Source: Psilocybe azurescens
Lineage: Eukaryota; Basidiomycota; Agaricomycetes; Agaricales; Agrocybaceae
Assembly: GCA_023853785.1 (NCBI GenBank)
Contig: JAJIRX010000522.1
Coordinates: forward strand, 124,001 to 188,000
Direction: 5' to 3'
Length of the DNA: 64,000 nucleotides
Shown here in pieces: positions 52,234-64,000 of the stretch; position 1 is the stretch's first letter, and every line of letters starts with the position of its first letter. Both the position numbers and the translations under genes were made by a program. The notes beneath the pieces were generated by a model, which was given only the letters and a program-made list of their open reading frames with translations, was not told the origin of the DNA and searched no databases.

Positions 52234-53286
52234 TTAAAGCTCGTTCCATTTTCCGAGCAGGTCGCTCAGAATGCGGGTGACGACACCTGCGCCTTCCCCG
52301 ACCATCTCTCGGTCGTTCAAGTCGACGATGAGGGCCAGGTATTTGGTGTCGAAGCGGTCAGGATGCCACCGGCGTAGCAGCTCCTTGAGCCTGTCTTTTA
52401 CGACAGGCCGATCGCGCACGTTGAGCGGAGCGAATACGTACTCTACGACGGCTTCCATAGTGAGGTCCTCCTTCCGCTTCGGAGTCGACAGGCTCAATAC
52501 GGGCCAGGGGAAATCGGACCACTGGAGGTGCGGGAGCCTCGATAGCAGGTTCCACCGCTGTTCGTGGAACATAACGAGGTCGATCGCGTCCTGTTGGCTC
52601 ATGGGTTTCCCTGGCCTCCGCGGCCTGGAAGGAGTTGTCAGAGGTCGGGAGGACGTCATGGTCGGAGGCAGATGTGGCGGAGGATGCGGAGCTCATGTTT
52701 TCGGCCCAACCTTGCTGGCTGATCCATCGCTCCTGCTGCTTGCGCTGCATAATGGCCTCGGCACGTCTGTGGAATTCCTCTTGCAGCTTCGCTTGCTTTT
52801 TCAGCGCGGAGGCACGCTTCGTTGTCGGCCGGTGTCTGAGTTTGGGGAATTTGGGTATGCATAGGCGGCAACTGAGAAGTGTAATAGTCGTCGTTCCCCC
52901 CTGCATTGGTGGCACCGTGTGTCCGATCAGGTAATATTTTTTCGTCAAATATGTTGGAGGTTCCTTGTTGGAAGTCGGCACCGTTGTATTCCCTCTACTA
53001 CGGCGCGGCTCATGGACTGTTGTCGGATTTGGCTGAGGATGGCAATCTGCTCTTCTATGACAGACTGGTCGACTTCCTCAGGGTGCATCCATGGAGCTTG
53101 TAGGCTCTCCTGTCTTTGTCGTTCCTCCTTTTCTATCATGGCGCGTAATTCTTCCCCGGCCATGAATTGTAGATTTTGTAGGTTCTGCCTGTGGTCGAGT
53201 TCTATTCGGTATCGAGCATCGGCGGTCGCTGGCGTGCATTCGGCCAGCTTTCTTTGTAAGCTATGTTTGTCTCCTGGATCATGCAA
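52234..53286 (-). CDS. Hypothetical protein with NFKBIL1-like C-terminus
   Basis: Assembled from several frames. The N-terminal coiled-coil part reads ADARYRIELDHRQNLQNLQF and WMHPEEVDQSVIEEQIAILS. The middle part reads NGADFQQGTSNIFDEKILPD. A basic helix follows (RASALKKQAKLQEEFHRRAE). The C-terminal domain reads SQQDAIDLVMFHEQRWNLLS, AVVEYVFAPLNVRDRPVVKD, RLKELLRRWHPDRFDTKYLA and VTRILSDLLGKWNEL. The RRWHPDRF motif and the following helices resemble the C-terminal domain of NF-kappa-B-inhibitor-like protein 1 and its fungal relatives. Three frame changes occur between about 52660 and 52990, again next to short G/C runs. The start is uncertain: an upstream Met near 53363 is in another frame. 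Confidence 0.5.
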
Positions 53287-56200
53287 TCAAGGTTGTGCAT
53301 AACCTGTTCCCGCAGCAGGGTTTTCCATGATAAGTCCTGGTCTTCCTCGACGATAATAGGCATGTTTCCGGTCTAATTCAAGAAATATGTATATAGGTCC
53401 TGGAACCGTCATATCCAGTCAAATCTCGTCGGAAACGTGGCAAAACAGATTACACATACAAAAATGGTCCCGCAAAAAACGATGTTAATTATTTTGAGCA
53501 GGTTTTGGGTTTTATGATAACTAGAGGCGTAATTGGCCGGCTTCTGACACTAGACTGCCGTACCTTAAAAAAAAAATTAAATAAAGAGGTGGACAAAACA
53601 AGAGAGAGAAGGAGAAACGACGGCCTATGTGGTCATGAATACTGTTCTGTTTATAGCGCGGGGTCAAGGGTTCTAATTCTTGGGCGCTAGGGTTTTTTTA
53701 TTTGCATTTGCTTGTTGTTAATTGAAACAGATGTCAATGAGCGAATCATGTCAACTCCGTTCAAGCGAGGGACGAATCTGCCAAAACTTCAAAGATGAAA
53801 CTTGTGTTTAACCCAAACACTCAGCAAGTTAATCTTGACCTTTCCCAAATTCGAATCGTCCCAATGTCGGACCCATCAAAGACTTTTCATTCATGCATGC
53901 TTCGCTTGCAATTTGCGCACCGCCAGTGGGATTGTAGCTCGGTAGTTTGTCAGTCCGGCGGCGGCGCACCTCATTAGCGGTTAGGAATCTTCTTCAGTTC
54001 CAAGCGGCACTGAGAGACCCTCGTAATCGTAAGCGAGTAGGGAGGGCCTCGTAGACGGTGGCAGCTGGACGAGAATCATCCGTGACAAGAAGCCAAAAGT
54101 CGCTACGTGCTATATATAACCCCAAACGTGATGCGCCCGAGAACTGGCTATAGGGACTATTTGGTGTTGCTCTGTGTAGACTCCGTGCGGAATGCATGGT
54201 GCTTCGATTTACCCTGGCCATAACGCTCAGGTAAGTAAAATTAGCTTCAGCATATTTTCAACTGCTGGTAGCTGTAGGCTATGTATAGTGCTACTACATT
54301 TGTAGCTGATGGGCACTGGGCATTCTCTGGTTGTGCTTCTGCAAAAGCCCGAGCAGGCGGCAGTATTTAGATTGCTGAACAACCTTTGAATTGTCGATTG
54401 AATCACCATAACCATCGTCCGCCGCGATTGCGATTTATTTTGCAATTGCCACCCGGGCTTCATGTACAATCAACCTGGCCAAAAAAGGAAGGAAGCAGGT
54501 CTTGCCCCTTGGAGAAAATGTGATTCCATGAATCCGTCCTGAAAATTTTGGGCCTATCAGTGCGTGTCGATCTGCCACCTGTGTATCCATAGACCCCTGA
54601 GGCCTATAGGTGTAGGTTTCGCGAATAGTTGTTTGTCTTTGATGCTATTTTTACCCTCATGCTAGAAGACCATCATGGTACCGAAGTTCGAACGAACGAA
54701 CCACAATATCTGGTTGGATACATACTTTGGCGTGTTGATTATTCCCTCTGGTTGGTCCCCGGTTTATGCGGACCGTGCTCGACTTACAAATTGTTCAGAC
54801 TGAGAATCCCCGAGGCTCGCTCATGTCACATGTGAGGCCTTGAGGTGTTCGAGAACATGTAGGCATGGCTCAGCGTTCGTCCATCGAATTCTGATGGCTT
54901 AGCGCCAATCCTTTCGCCAATCCTAGTTCTGTGAAGTTTGACAGAAGGATTTACGTATACCAGGCGTCTGTGCTTGCTTGAAGAACGCCAGTCATCTTTT
55001 AACCGTCTGCATGAGGATGATGTCAAAACCTACGGTGTTTACTGATAACAAGAGGATAAAAGGACAATCTTTTGCAACCTTATTGACCCCGCAATCTCTG
55101 GGGTTTTCTGCTTGCTTCTGGATTTCTGAAAGATTGCTGGACAACTTGTGCTTTCGGAACTCGGAAGTGTACTGTATAGGCCCTTTACGGAGATGAGGTC
55201 GTCGCAGATACTTTCTTTCCAAATATGATTGTCTTTTGTCTTTGCTAGTATGGCTTTTCCAGGGCAGCAGCGATAGGCGTCAATTGACTACGGTCGATAT
55301 CTACTGAAGATAAGCATTGTTTGCCAAAGAAGGCGCACTGGAAACGCATCTTGACATGTCTATCCATTGTCGGGTTTTTTCTTCTACCCAGATTCGGCCT
55401 CTGACGACACTGGATGTGCCTACATAGCACCCTACGAAATCGGCGACTGGCAGGATGTATGCGTATTTCATTTCTGCTACAAGGGCAGTAAATTAGGCCT
55501 CTGGATAATTTGTAAACCCGCATTTGCTCCATGTTCGAAGCTGCGGTGTCGCTCGCTGAGTCGTTCGTCGCTTTCCTCAACGGCCGTTCTTTATTTTTAC
55601 TCAAAATAATGTAGAGATGGCAGGAACGAGGTATAACAAATCATCTACGCACGGCCACAGACCGAAGTGACAAGTCCGTTCTGAGCTCAAATTGGACTGT
55701 CATTGGCTCGGTAGCAAGCCCCACCGTGATATCATGGTCTGTTCACCGGCCTGCTGTGTGTCTCTGTCTATACTAGCTCAACTTTCGCAGATACTGTCAT
55801 TGCGGTGTTCATAATCATCGGAAGGGCGGAAAATCAGTGTTATTTTTGATTATCCTTTAACAGCCCGTGGCAATGGTGGCATGATAAGATATTTTATTAC
55901 GACAACCCTTGCCGTGAAAGTGTGTCGTACCACATGGAGGGAACTGTCCTTAAACTGTTCTGGCGGATGAGCTAATTGATATAGTAGACGTTGCCGCTGG
56001 TGAGGAGCTAGAGCAAGGTCCAGTGTGGCATTATTCGTATGTACATAGTAACTGGTGCAGAAGTAAAGGGGGTGGCAAGGTTAGGTCAACGCCGATCGTC
56101 GTCCAAGTGCAATAGAAGTAAGTATTATAACTATTCCTCCGACTCAACTCCGAGTCGTATACATTATTCACCTCCATTTTCGCCACAGGGATGGCGTCTA

Positions 56201-56777
56201 TTCCAGCCTCTTTAAACCCTGTGTCTTATGAATGTTTCATGCAATTCACATTCAAGTTGTATCCCCCGTATTTTCGTTCACAGAATACAAAGGTCGCCGT
56301 TTATGGGTTCGTTGAGAGAATTAAACAGGGACAAACAAGTGATGCCCGGCCACAACCGAGCCTAGAAACCTTGCCTTAAGTTCACAGACTCCTTCCCGAC
56401 CACATACGAGCTTCTATCAGAATCTATATGCATGTAGGTCAAGGCTCCATCTGATTGATAAGGTAGCAGCTATGGCACATACTGAAAATCATTGGCGGCC
56501 TTCAGAGTCATTTCTGGATCAGAACTCGGGCAGGCTTTCAGCTAAGAACCGATGTGAATTGCTTGGGGATGCCTCATTTTTATCCATAAACACGGCCGTA
56601 AGGCTTGCCGTCCTGAGGGGTGGTTTGGCTGACCAAATTGAAAAGGTTCAACCGGAGATAATGATGTGCATACGATTTCCGCTTAACCTTTTCAGATTTT
56701 GGTCTTGTTTGATTGACAGCCTGCTATTATGTTGGCTTCCAGGGCAGGTGAGGTCAGGGATGCGTTTTTCTGTTTTC
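53287..56777. other. Long intergenic region, no supportable gene
   Basis: ORFs of 60-120 codons occur on both strands (e.g. 55245-55609) without motifs. From about 56595 the sequence resembles the upstream region of the second monooxygenase (about 59630-59790) and belongs to the first monooxygenase promoter. Confidence 0.45.
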
Positions 56778-56786
56778 ATATAAAAC
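56778..56786 (+). promoter_or_regulatory. TATA box of FAD monooxygenase 1
   Basis: catataaaa about 90 nt upstream of the ATG, within a block shared with copy 2 (TTTCGCTTAA/TTTCCGCTTAA, GATTTTGG, TCGTTTGATTG-like, then TATA and a GACGGCCGCGA/GACGACCGCGA leader). Confidence 0.6.
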
Positions 56787-56874
56787 AGTGTCCCCGGACG
56801 GCCGCGACGGTGTAATTCCCTAGTTCTGACAGCTCGTTCTCAACACACTGTCCGCGACCTCTCTAGAATTCGCC

Positions 56875-58823
56875 ATGCCTTCAAATAATTCGCAGCGGCA
56901 AAATAAGGCAACGATATGCCTGAAGGTGGTTGTTATTGGGGGTGGACTCGCAGGTACGCCAGAAATAGGAATTCTTCTCAGCGGTCCTTCTGACATGATC
57001 GCATCTTTGTCGAAACCCAGGGCTGATAGCAGCCTATGCGCTGAGCTGCGCGGGCCACGATGTCACAATAGTCGAGAGAAGAGAAAAGACACCGCAAGTC
57101 AGAAATGTCCTATTTCGTTATGTATGATGATAAACTTATTTCTTGATGTTCAATTCTAGAGTTTCGGTGTGAGTCAGTAAGTCGTTCAACATAAGCAGCA
57201 ATGTCATACAAGGTTTACCCGTCAACCCTAGGTCGCCCCCGAACATGACGAGAATCCTCAACAGATGGGGTTTGAAACCGTTGTTGGACCGAGAAGCGGA
57301 AAAATGTGCATCATTGGTCATGCGAAATGGTAAGTCGTTATTATAGACCGCTCAGCCTGCTTATAGAGCGTTCGATGAAACTCTAGGGCGCAATGGAGAC
57401 CTGATTGGAGCCATGCATTTTGACAAGGACTTCCTTCACGACCTCGTTGCTGATTTCCTTTTTCTACGAGTGAGTTTTTTTGTTCGACCTATCAGAGCCA
57501 TCCTCTTAATTTTCGCAGACCGAGAAGCTGGGAGATCTATTCCAACAACTGGCGGATGATGAAGGGGTCAATTCGGTCTCAGCAACCGTCAGCGGCATCC
57601 AGACGTCCCAAACAAATGTTACAGTAACACTCGACAATGGCCAGACGATATCTAGCGACTTCTTGGTCTGTGCCGATGGATATGATAGTTCGTTTAGACG
57701 CTTAGTGTCAGGGGTGGATGAGGAGGAGGACAGAAGATCAGCAAAGGCGCACCTAGCAATAACGTTTATTTTGCCCATGGATCTTGTTACACAGGACGAA
57801 GAACTAAAATCCATCATGAATCCAGCACATGTAGGTTGTCACTACTTGTGTTATCTGCATTGCGCTCATGAATATAACCTCAGTGGCTCGTTTGGTTTGG
57901 ATCAGGATTCATCTTTCATACATCGGCCCCTGTGAGTAATTCGGAGATATCATCGATCGTTAAAGATAGAGAGCTAATCAAATCAGGACGGAGGCAAAAA
58001 TCTGAGTGGGACTATGCTTTCAAATTACAATAGAGAGGTACTACCCGAAGAGGAACTATGGGCAAATCGTCCCCTGGAATACTGGGGTATTGATCTGAAT
58101 GGTTTTGAGCCTCGGTATGAGAACCAATTTTTTAAATCGAGTCAGTGGTTAATAAGATGTATCTCTCAAGAGCCCAAAAGCTATTGAGTCTCGCTAAGGC
58201 CGTATCGTCACGAGTTTTTGTCCAGAGATCAAGTTTAGAGGACCTTGTGTGCGATAATTCGAGAATAGTTCTCGTAGGCGATGCAGCACATCCCATACTG
58301 GTGAGAAGATTCATCTCACAAGCGTACCCGTTATTAATACATTTTCATTTCCTACTATTTTATGAAGCCCGGAAACAATCAGCACATAGGCCTATCTGTC
58401 GAGGATGCGGAAGCCCTCCGTTGCATATTCTCCCGCATTCATGACCGAGATCAGATAGCCGAGTTCCTCTCCGCCTATGAGGACATCCGACAACCTCGTA
58501 CAACTCACGTGGTGGAGTACGATCTCTCCATGAACACTATGCTGATGATGCCCGATGGTCCGGAACAAGATGGACGTAATGCACTACTCAGTCAGAGCAT
58601 GGCGCACGGGGATTGGGATCATATGGACGAGGCCGAATTCAAGGCAGTATGGGGTCAGGAACTAGATGTATACACACACGATGCGACCGACCAAGTCGAC
58701 GACTGGTGGACGAAATGGGGGAGCATGATGTCGAAGAAACCGCAACATTCAGATCACGACGCTGCTCCTACTACATCAATCCCAGGTCTTCACCGGGTAT
58801 CGTTCATTCAACCTCATTCTTGA
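56875..58823 (+). CDS. FAD-dependent monooxygenase 1 (salicylate-hydroxylase-like)
   Basis: Class A flavoprotein monooxygenase that hydroxylates an aromatic or polyketide-like substrate using NAD(P)H and O2; substrate unknown. Starts MPSNNSQRQNKATICLKVVV. The Rossmann motif IGGGLAG continues across an intron into LIAAYALSCAGHDVTIVERR. Then NMTRILNRWGLKPLLDREAE, the DG motif FLVCADGYDSSFRRLVSGV, AKAHLAITFILPMD, WLVWFGSGFIFHTSAP and NRPLEYWGIDLNGFEPR. The GD motif VLVGDAAHPIL is followed by NQHIGLSVEDAEALRCIFSR. A conserved C-terminal block reads SQSMAHGDWDHMDEAEFKAV and ends IPGLHRVSFIQPHS. About nine short introns at positions shared with copies 2 and 3. I see no frame lesion, so this copy is the best template of the array. 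Confidence 0.9.
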
Positions 58824-59751
58824 ATATATAGACGAGTTAACTCAGTGCTTTCGCTTTTTTGCATATCTATTTACGGACATTCCTTATCTCTACACAGAAA
58901 TGACGGCTCGTTCACGGTTGCGACTGTCGTAGTTGTCGGGAGTCGCAATAACGCATCGTAGTCCCAGTCGATTTTTGTATTCATTCGTTATATTCGATGA
59001 TAAGATGGCTATTCTTCTATCCCTTCTGCTAACTCTCGTTCGTCCAGGTCGCTCCAGATTCGAGGCAAACAATTTCCCTGCTACATATACGTATTACACA
59101 AAATAAAACAAACGGAACAGCGTAAATTAATAGTCTAAAAATACAAGTTCTTCGACGTCATGGACAGCCGCGGTATGTCAATTGGAGATGAAGATTTCGA
59201 ACCATCATCCTATGTTTTTCTTATTTTTCGTCTATTTTTTCCCGGAATCTGGATGCTACGTCTTCCCTATTTCAGGGCCTTCTCAACGATCAAATTCCCA
59301 CCTATCTGCTCCTTACCCGCAACCCCACCTCTAGTCAGCAGTGGCGGTGTGAGATCCTTTTCTATATTAGCTATGTCATGACACTGACAGGCTGGAACGA
59401 GACCGGCTTTTCTCAGGCTCTTCTCAGCTTCCTAGCTTCCAGCGTAACTGCCACATGTCTGAGCTGACAATCAGAGGCTCCTGATTGATACGATGTTATA
59501 ATAAAGGCGAATTTAACGGACAATGGCTGACGACCCAGTCCAACCATGTCCTCGATAACTACTCGAAAGGCATGCGATATCGATTGAGCCTATTGGGAAG
59601 GCTTGAGGTGTTATTGTGACCTTTCTCGCTGTTGACCGAAGTAACCACGATACAGGTTTCGCTTAAACCTTGCGTCTCGGAGATTTTGGTGCTCGTTTGA
59701 TTGTCACTCTGATTTGATGGCTTCAGGTATTTCAGGAATGCATTTTTAATC
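58824..59751. other. Spacer between monooxygenase copies 1 and 2
   Basis: No gene. The last part (from about 59630) is the duplicated promoter block of copy 2. Confidence 0.55.
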
Positions 59752-59758
59752 TATATAA
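59752..59758 (+). promoter_or_regulatory. TATA box of FAD monooxygenase 2
   Basis: tatataa about 80 nt upstream of the ATG, at the same place in the shared promoter block as in copy 1. Confidence 0.6.
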
Positions 59759-59837
59759 GAACCATCCGACGACCGCGAAGGCATATCTCCCTGTACTCCG
59801 GTTACGTCTTGACACTATAACTGAAATCCTGTTCGTC

Positions 59838-61785
59838 ATGTCCACTAGCAAACCGGAGCATAAAACGAAGGCCCCGATATCCTTGAAGATTATCGTTGTT
59901 GGAGCTGGCATTGGAGGTGAGGCTTATGCGACAACTCTGCTACTGTCCGCAGCTTATCCGCAGGATCCGAACCTTAGGCCTTTCGGCTGCTTACGCTTTA
60001 CGATGTGCTGGACATGATGTTACTATCGTTGACAAAAGGGAAGGGAAACCTCGGGTATGTGGCCTTTCAACTTCGTTATCGCATCCCAACCTCATCGTGG
60101 TCAGATAAAGAGCCAGGGGAGTCTCCCAGTGAGTGCCAAGGGACGGTAGCTCATGATCTACCTTCACTTACAGACCAATCCACAGCTCTCCCCCAACATG
60201 ACAAAAATCCTCTGCAAATGGGGCATGGAAGAACTAATGGAAGGAGAGGCTCAGACATATAATTCGCTGGTTATGCGGAAAGGTAATGCTTGTTCCTTTG
60301 CTGCGCTCACGCGGCCAAGGAACCTGAACCACGATCGTAGGACAGCTTGGAGACTTGATTGGGATTATGCATTTCGATAAAGATTTCCTTCACGACCTTT
60401 GTGCAAATTACATGGTTGTCAGAGTGAGTGGCTGTCGTCTGACTGTCGGTACTCTGTCGCCAACTCTCCATAGGTCCAGAAGCTGGTAGACATGTTACAA
60501 GCACTGATTCGCGAAGACGGTGTCAACGTGCTATCAGCGACCGTGACCACCATGCACAGTTCCCCCGATAATGCCACCATCACACTTGATGACGGCCAGA
60601 CCCTGTCCGCCGATTTCCTGGTTTGCGCGGATGGGTACGACAGCACGTTTAGATCGATAGTGACCGGAGTAGAAGACGACGATGACCTAGACACGCCCCG
60701 CCAAAAGCGCATTTGATAACAACTTTTATTCTGCCAATGGATGTCATTCGTCAGGAGAAAGTGCTACAATACAACACGGATCCAGCACAGGTGCGCCATT
60801 CAATCTGTACAGTAGATATGTACCACGTTGACATTGTTCAAAGTGGCAAGTATGGCAAGTGTGGAACGGACCAGGATTTATATTCCATCTCAATGCTCCT
60901 GTGAGTTTCTACTCGACGACTGGTCACTACGAGCTGAAAGTCTAACACGGTTTAGGAGGGGGATAAGTATCTTTCTATAACTATGTCATCAGATTACAAT
61001 GGTGAAATCCGCCCGGGAGACGAGGTCTGGAGCAACCGTCCTCTTGAGTACTGGGGAATCGATGTGGAGGATTACGAGCCTCGGTACGGCTCTTACTTAA
61101 CTCTACTCAAACTCCACACTGATAAGACACAACTTTTCAGGATTAAAGCGCTGCTAAGCCTTACCAAGTACGTAACCTCACGAGTTCTGATTTCAAGACC
61201 GGCCTTGGACGACCTTGTGTGTGAGAACTCCAAGATTGCCCTGGTTGGAGATGCTGCGCACCCAATACTGGTGGGAATAGTTCCAAATCCCTTGTGTTAA
61301 AAATCATTATATTGACCTCCTTTATACAGCCGGCGAGCAATCACCATCTAGGTATTTCATTCGAAGATGCGGAGACCCTTCGATGCCTATTTTCTCGCAT
61401 ACGACATCGCGATCAAATATCTAACTTTTTGGCTGCATACGAAGAAATACGACAACCCCGAGTTGCTCATTTGGTAGAATTTGATCGCAACTTCCACCTT
61501 ACAATGAAGGTTGAAAACGGTCCTCAACGAGATGAGTTACATGCAATGCTCAGCCAAGGCATGGCTCATGGAGACTGGGATCATATGGATGAAGGCAGCT
61601 TTAGAGCGGTGTGGGGAGAGGAGCTGAACACGTATACGTATGATGCTTCGGACCAAGTGGAAGACTGGTTTACAAAATGGGGCGCTATGATGTCGAAAAA
61701 TATGGAAGAAACAAAGGATGCCCCCAAGATCTCATCGATCCCAGGCCTTCACCGAGTATCAATCAGTCAGTCTGATCATCCTTGA
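59838..61785 (+). CDS. FAD-dependent monooxygenase 2 (paralogue)
   Basis: Same family and exon layout as copy 1. Start MSTSKPEHKTKAPISLKIIV, FAD motif VGAGIGG, spliced to LSAAYALRCAGHDVTIVDKR. Then SPNMTKILCKWGMEELMEGE, the DG motif FLVCADGYDSTFRSIVTGV, NRPLEYWGIDVEDYEPR, the GD motif ALVGDAAHPIL, NHHLGISFEDAETLRCLFSR, QGMAHGDWDHMDEGSFRAVW and the end IPGLHRVSISQSDHP. At 60703-60707 the sequence AAAAGCGCAT lacks one G compared with AAAGGCGCA in copies 1 and 3. The frame therefore ends early at 60716 but resumes as HLITTFILPMDV. Either a recent frameshift or a base-call error. Confidence 0.87.
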
Positions 61786-62673
61786 ATCGATCATTCCCAG
61801 TTTGCTACAGTTATCACTACTCCACAGACTTGCCTTACTCTCACTCTATTGGGTGGCCACAATAGACGAATAATATGCTGGCCTCTATGACTAAATAGTC
61901 ATAGACGAAGAGCTATATACCTGTATGACGACCGGACATTTTATCATGTATCAATAGGGCTATCAACGTTCGTTCGGGAGTACTTATAAAGCTGGATGGC
62001 GTGATTGATGTGTAGACTAGCCGCTCATCCCTTTATGTTATATTAACAGAAAAAGCTGCACTTCCCTACATGCCCACCGATTCCTAACAATAGTCAGTTA
62101 TTTTACAGCTCAAAACCGATCACTATTGGCAAAGATACCCTCAATGATCCATCGACAGTTCGTAAGCAAATTTTATGAACACACCATTCCGCAAGGTGGG
62201 TGAAGCCTCGAATTTTATTGAGGTCTTGGGGAACTTCAATAACTCTCCACCTCAATGTAAGTAATGTACATAGCTGAGATAGAGGCTCGACTGCCCTCGA
62301 ATTATGCTCTCCAGTCGTAAACGGTGAATTTTGGCTCCGACATCAAATCATCATGATGGCCCTTATGCGTCGACTCACGGAGAGAACAAAGCCCCGCGTC
62401 GCACAAGCTGCCGAGGCTTACCTTACATTCAACTCCAATCCTTGTTGACCCTACTCAATTTCAAAAGTAATGGCGTCCGCTGACCTTTACGTATACCAGT
62501 AGACTTTATTTACAGCATGTAGCGCCCGCGATCTAGTCACTCGAATGAACTTATTAGTCGCCCTATAAAGGGTTCAATCACTTCATGTAGATCAGAGGCA
62601 GTACGTTCAACTTTGAAGATAAATAAAAGAACGTACCTCAGAAAGTCCCGTCCCCCCCCCTTGCTACTCTTTC
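61786..62673. other. Spacer between monooxygenase copies 2 and 3
   Basis: No gene recognised. It includes a nine-C run near 62651-62660 just upstream of copy 3, a place where sequence length is unreliable. The promoter block of copies 1 and 2 is not evident here. Confidence 0.5.
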
Positions 62674-64000
62674 ATGGCCTTCTTTAGTCTGGGAAACGAA
62701 GTACATGCAGAAACATGCCTGAAGATTGTAATTATAGGTGGTGGACTTGCAGGTCAGTTCCTTGCAGAATTGTTCGCAATATTCGACTGACACATTAGCC
62801 ACAGGGCTGGCAATAGCGTATGCCTTGAAGCGTGCTGGTCATGATGTTGCGATTGTAGAAAAGAGAAATGGGAAACTGCAGGTCAGCCTTCTTTGGATGT
62901 GATGTCTCGAAAGTACAGAATATCATATTGATTCTCAGACTTAATGCAGAGCATGGGTATAACTCAGTGGGTGTTCATGATTCTCAGTGGACATACTACA
63001 TAGGTTTATGACCTCTAAAGATCGCCTCCAAACATGACGAAGATCCTATACCAGATGGGGATTGAAGCCTTTCTTGGATCGGATGGCAGGAAAATGCGGA
63101 TCGTTGATCTTGCGAAACGGTAAGTAGTCGCTAAAGACCTAAAGACCATTAACGTGTGATGTTTTTTTTTGCGATGCAGGAAGGAAAGAGGAGTTGGTTG
63201 GGATCATGCAGTTCGACGAAGACTTCCTTAGCGACCAGCTAGTCGAATATCTCTTCATTCGGGTGAGTTTTCCTAACTGTTTCCTGTCACATATCTTTGA
63301 CCTTGAGTAGACCCAAGCGCTGGAAGATGTGCTCCAGAAGGTGGTAGACGACGAAAGAGTCGACGTTGTGTCGGCGAATGTTATCGACCTCCAGACTTCC
63401 TCCGAGATGGCCACACTTACAGTCGACGATGGGCGGGTGCTCAGTGCCGACTTCGTCATATGCGCGGATGGATACGATAGTACTTTCAAGCACCTTGTCA
63501 CTGAGGTAGAAGACGAAAGAAGTGCCAGTAGCACAAAGGCGCATCTAGCGATAACTTTCATTCTACCACTGGAAGTTGTCGTTCGAGAGGAAGCCTTGCC
63601 GGGGCTGATCATGGATCCCAAAAATGTAAGCCTTCAAATCCTCCCATGTAGTGGTCAAGGCGAATAGGCTAAGTGAAGGTCAACGTGGTAGTGGAATGTA
63701 TGGGTCGGGCCCGGGTTTATTCTGCATGCAAATTTTTCTGTGAGCAACTCGATGAAAATCTGGAAAATGAAGTGCTCATTTTATTGACTAGGATGGAGGT
63801 AAATACGTGAGTGTCACGATGACCTCTGACTATACCAAGAACGTCTTGCCTGGCGATCAAACGTGGGACAGTCGACCTCTTGAATATTGGGGAATAGACC
63901 TTGAGATGTTCGAACCTCGGTATGTAGCTTCCTCGAATCCGTACAATCTACAAACACTGAAAAAATCGACGTTGGGTTAGAGTCAAGAAGTTACTGAGCC
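62674..64000 (+). CDS. FAD-dependent monooxygenase 3, 5' part (cut by window edge)
   Basis: Third paralogue. Start MAFFSLGNEVHAETCLKIVI, FAD motif IGGGLAG, spliced to GLAIAYALKRAGHDVAIVEK. Then NMTKILYQMGIEAF, VGIMQFDEDFLSDQLVEYLF, ALEDVLQKVVDDERVDVVSA, the DG motif FVICADGYDSTFKHLVTEV, STKAHLAITFILPLEVVVRE and SRPLEYWGIDLEMFEPR at about 63917. The GD motif and C-terminus lie beyond 64000. Around 63070-63080 one base appears to be in excess (TTT run): DRMAGKCGSLILRN, which aligns with copy 1, is only read after removing it. Confidence 0.85.

Noticed and set aside
52271..52864. 197-codon plus-strand ORF
   Set aside because: It is the antisense shadow of the NFKBIL1-like gene, whose minus-strand frames carry the protein-like motifs.

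Overview
This window is nuclear DNA of a filamentous basidiomycete, most likely an Agaricomycete. Genes are single and on both strands. They are cut into many short exons by introns of about 40-90 nt, mostly GT-AG. Several families point to mushroom-forming fungi: a FunK1-type kinase, F-box/leucine-rich proteins, a DJ-1-like protein, a GH1 beta-glucosidase, a fungalysin and salicylate-hydroxylase-like flavin monooxygenases. No CRISPR array, rRNA or convincing tRNA was seen.

Layout. 0-3 kb: N-terminal part of a cytochrome P450 running off the left edge, then mostly empty sequence and a doubtful Cys-rich small protein. 3.4-12.3 kb: a large OCRL/INPP5B-like inositol 5-phosphatase (with a 4-nt micro-exon), an F-box protein and tRNA-dihydrouridine synthase DUS1. 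14.5-17 kb: an HABP4/Stm1-like RNA-binding protein and a four-helix membrane protein. 17.2-25.9 kb: a tandem segmental duplication. The left unit holds a DJ-1 gene plus a GPCR-like gene; the right unit holds a decayed DJ-1 fragment plus a damaged copy of the GPCR-like gene. 25.9-32.6 kb: an F-box/LRR protein, a decayed coiled-coil ORF and a FunK1 kinase. 33.4-39.2 kb: a small secreted protein, then divergent GH1 beta-glucosidase and Gfo/Idh/MocA oxidoreductase genes. 42-49.5 kb: a conserved Pro-rich small protein, a secreted M36 metalloprotease and an HSL-type esterase. 50.3-51.25 kb: a DNA element with terminal inverted repeats. 52.2-53.3 kb: a protein with an NFKBIL1-like C-terminus. 56.9-64 kb: a tandem array of three paralogous FAD monooxygenases, the third cut by the window edge.

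The most important property of the sequence is that nearly every conserved gene needs at least one single-base indel, usually in a short homopolymer, to read through. Because this hits housekeeping genes (DUS1, the 5-phosphatase) as well as accessory ones, residual sequencing error is more likely than mass pseudogenisation. Gene models here should therefore be treated as homology-guided, and no single frameshift should be taken as loss of function. I did not find a clearly new biological system. The best biological leads are the 4-nt micro-exon, the duplicated DJ-1/GPCR-like block, the monooxygenase array with co-duplicated promoters, and the inverted-repeat element.
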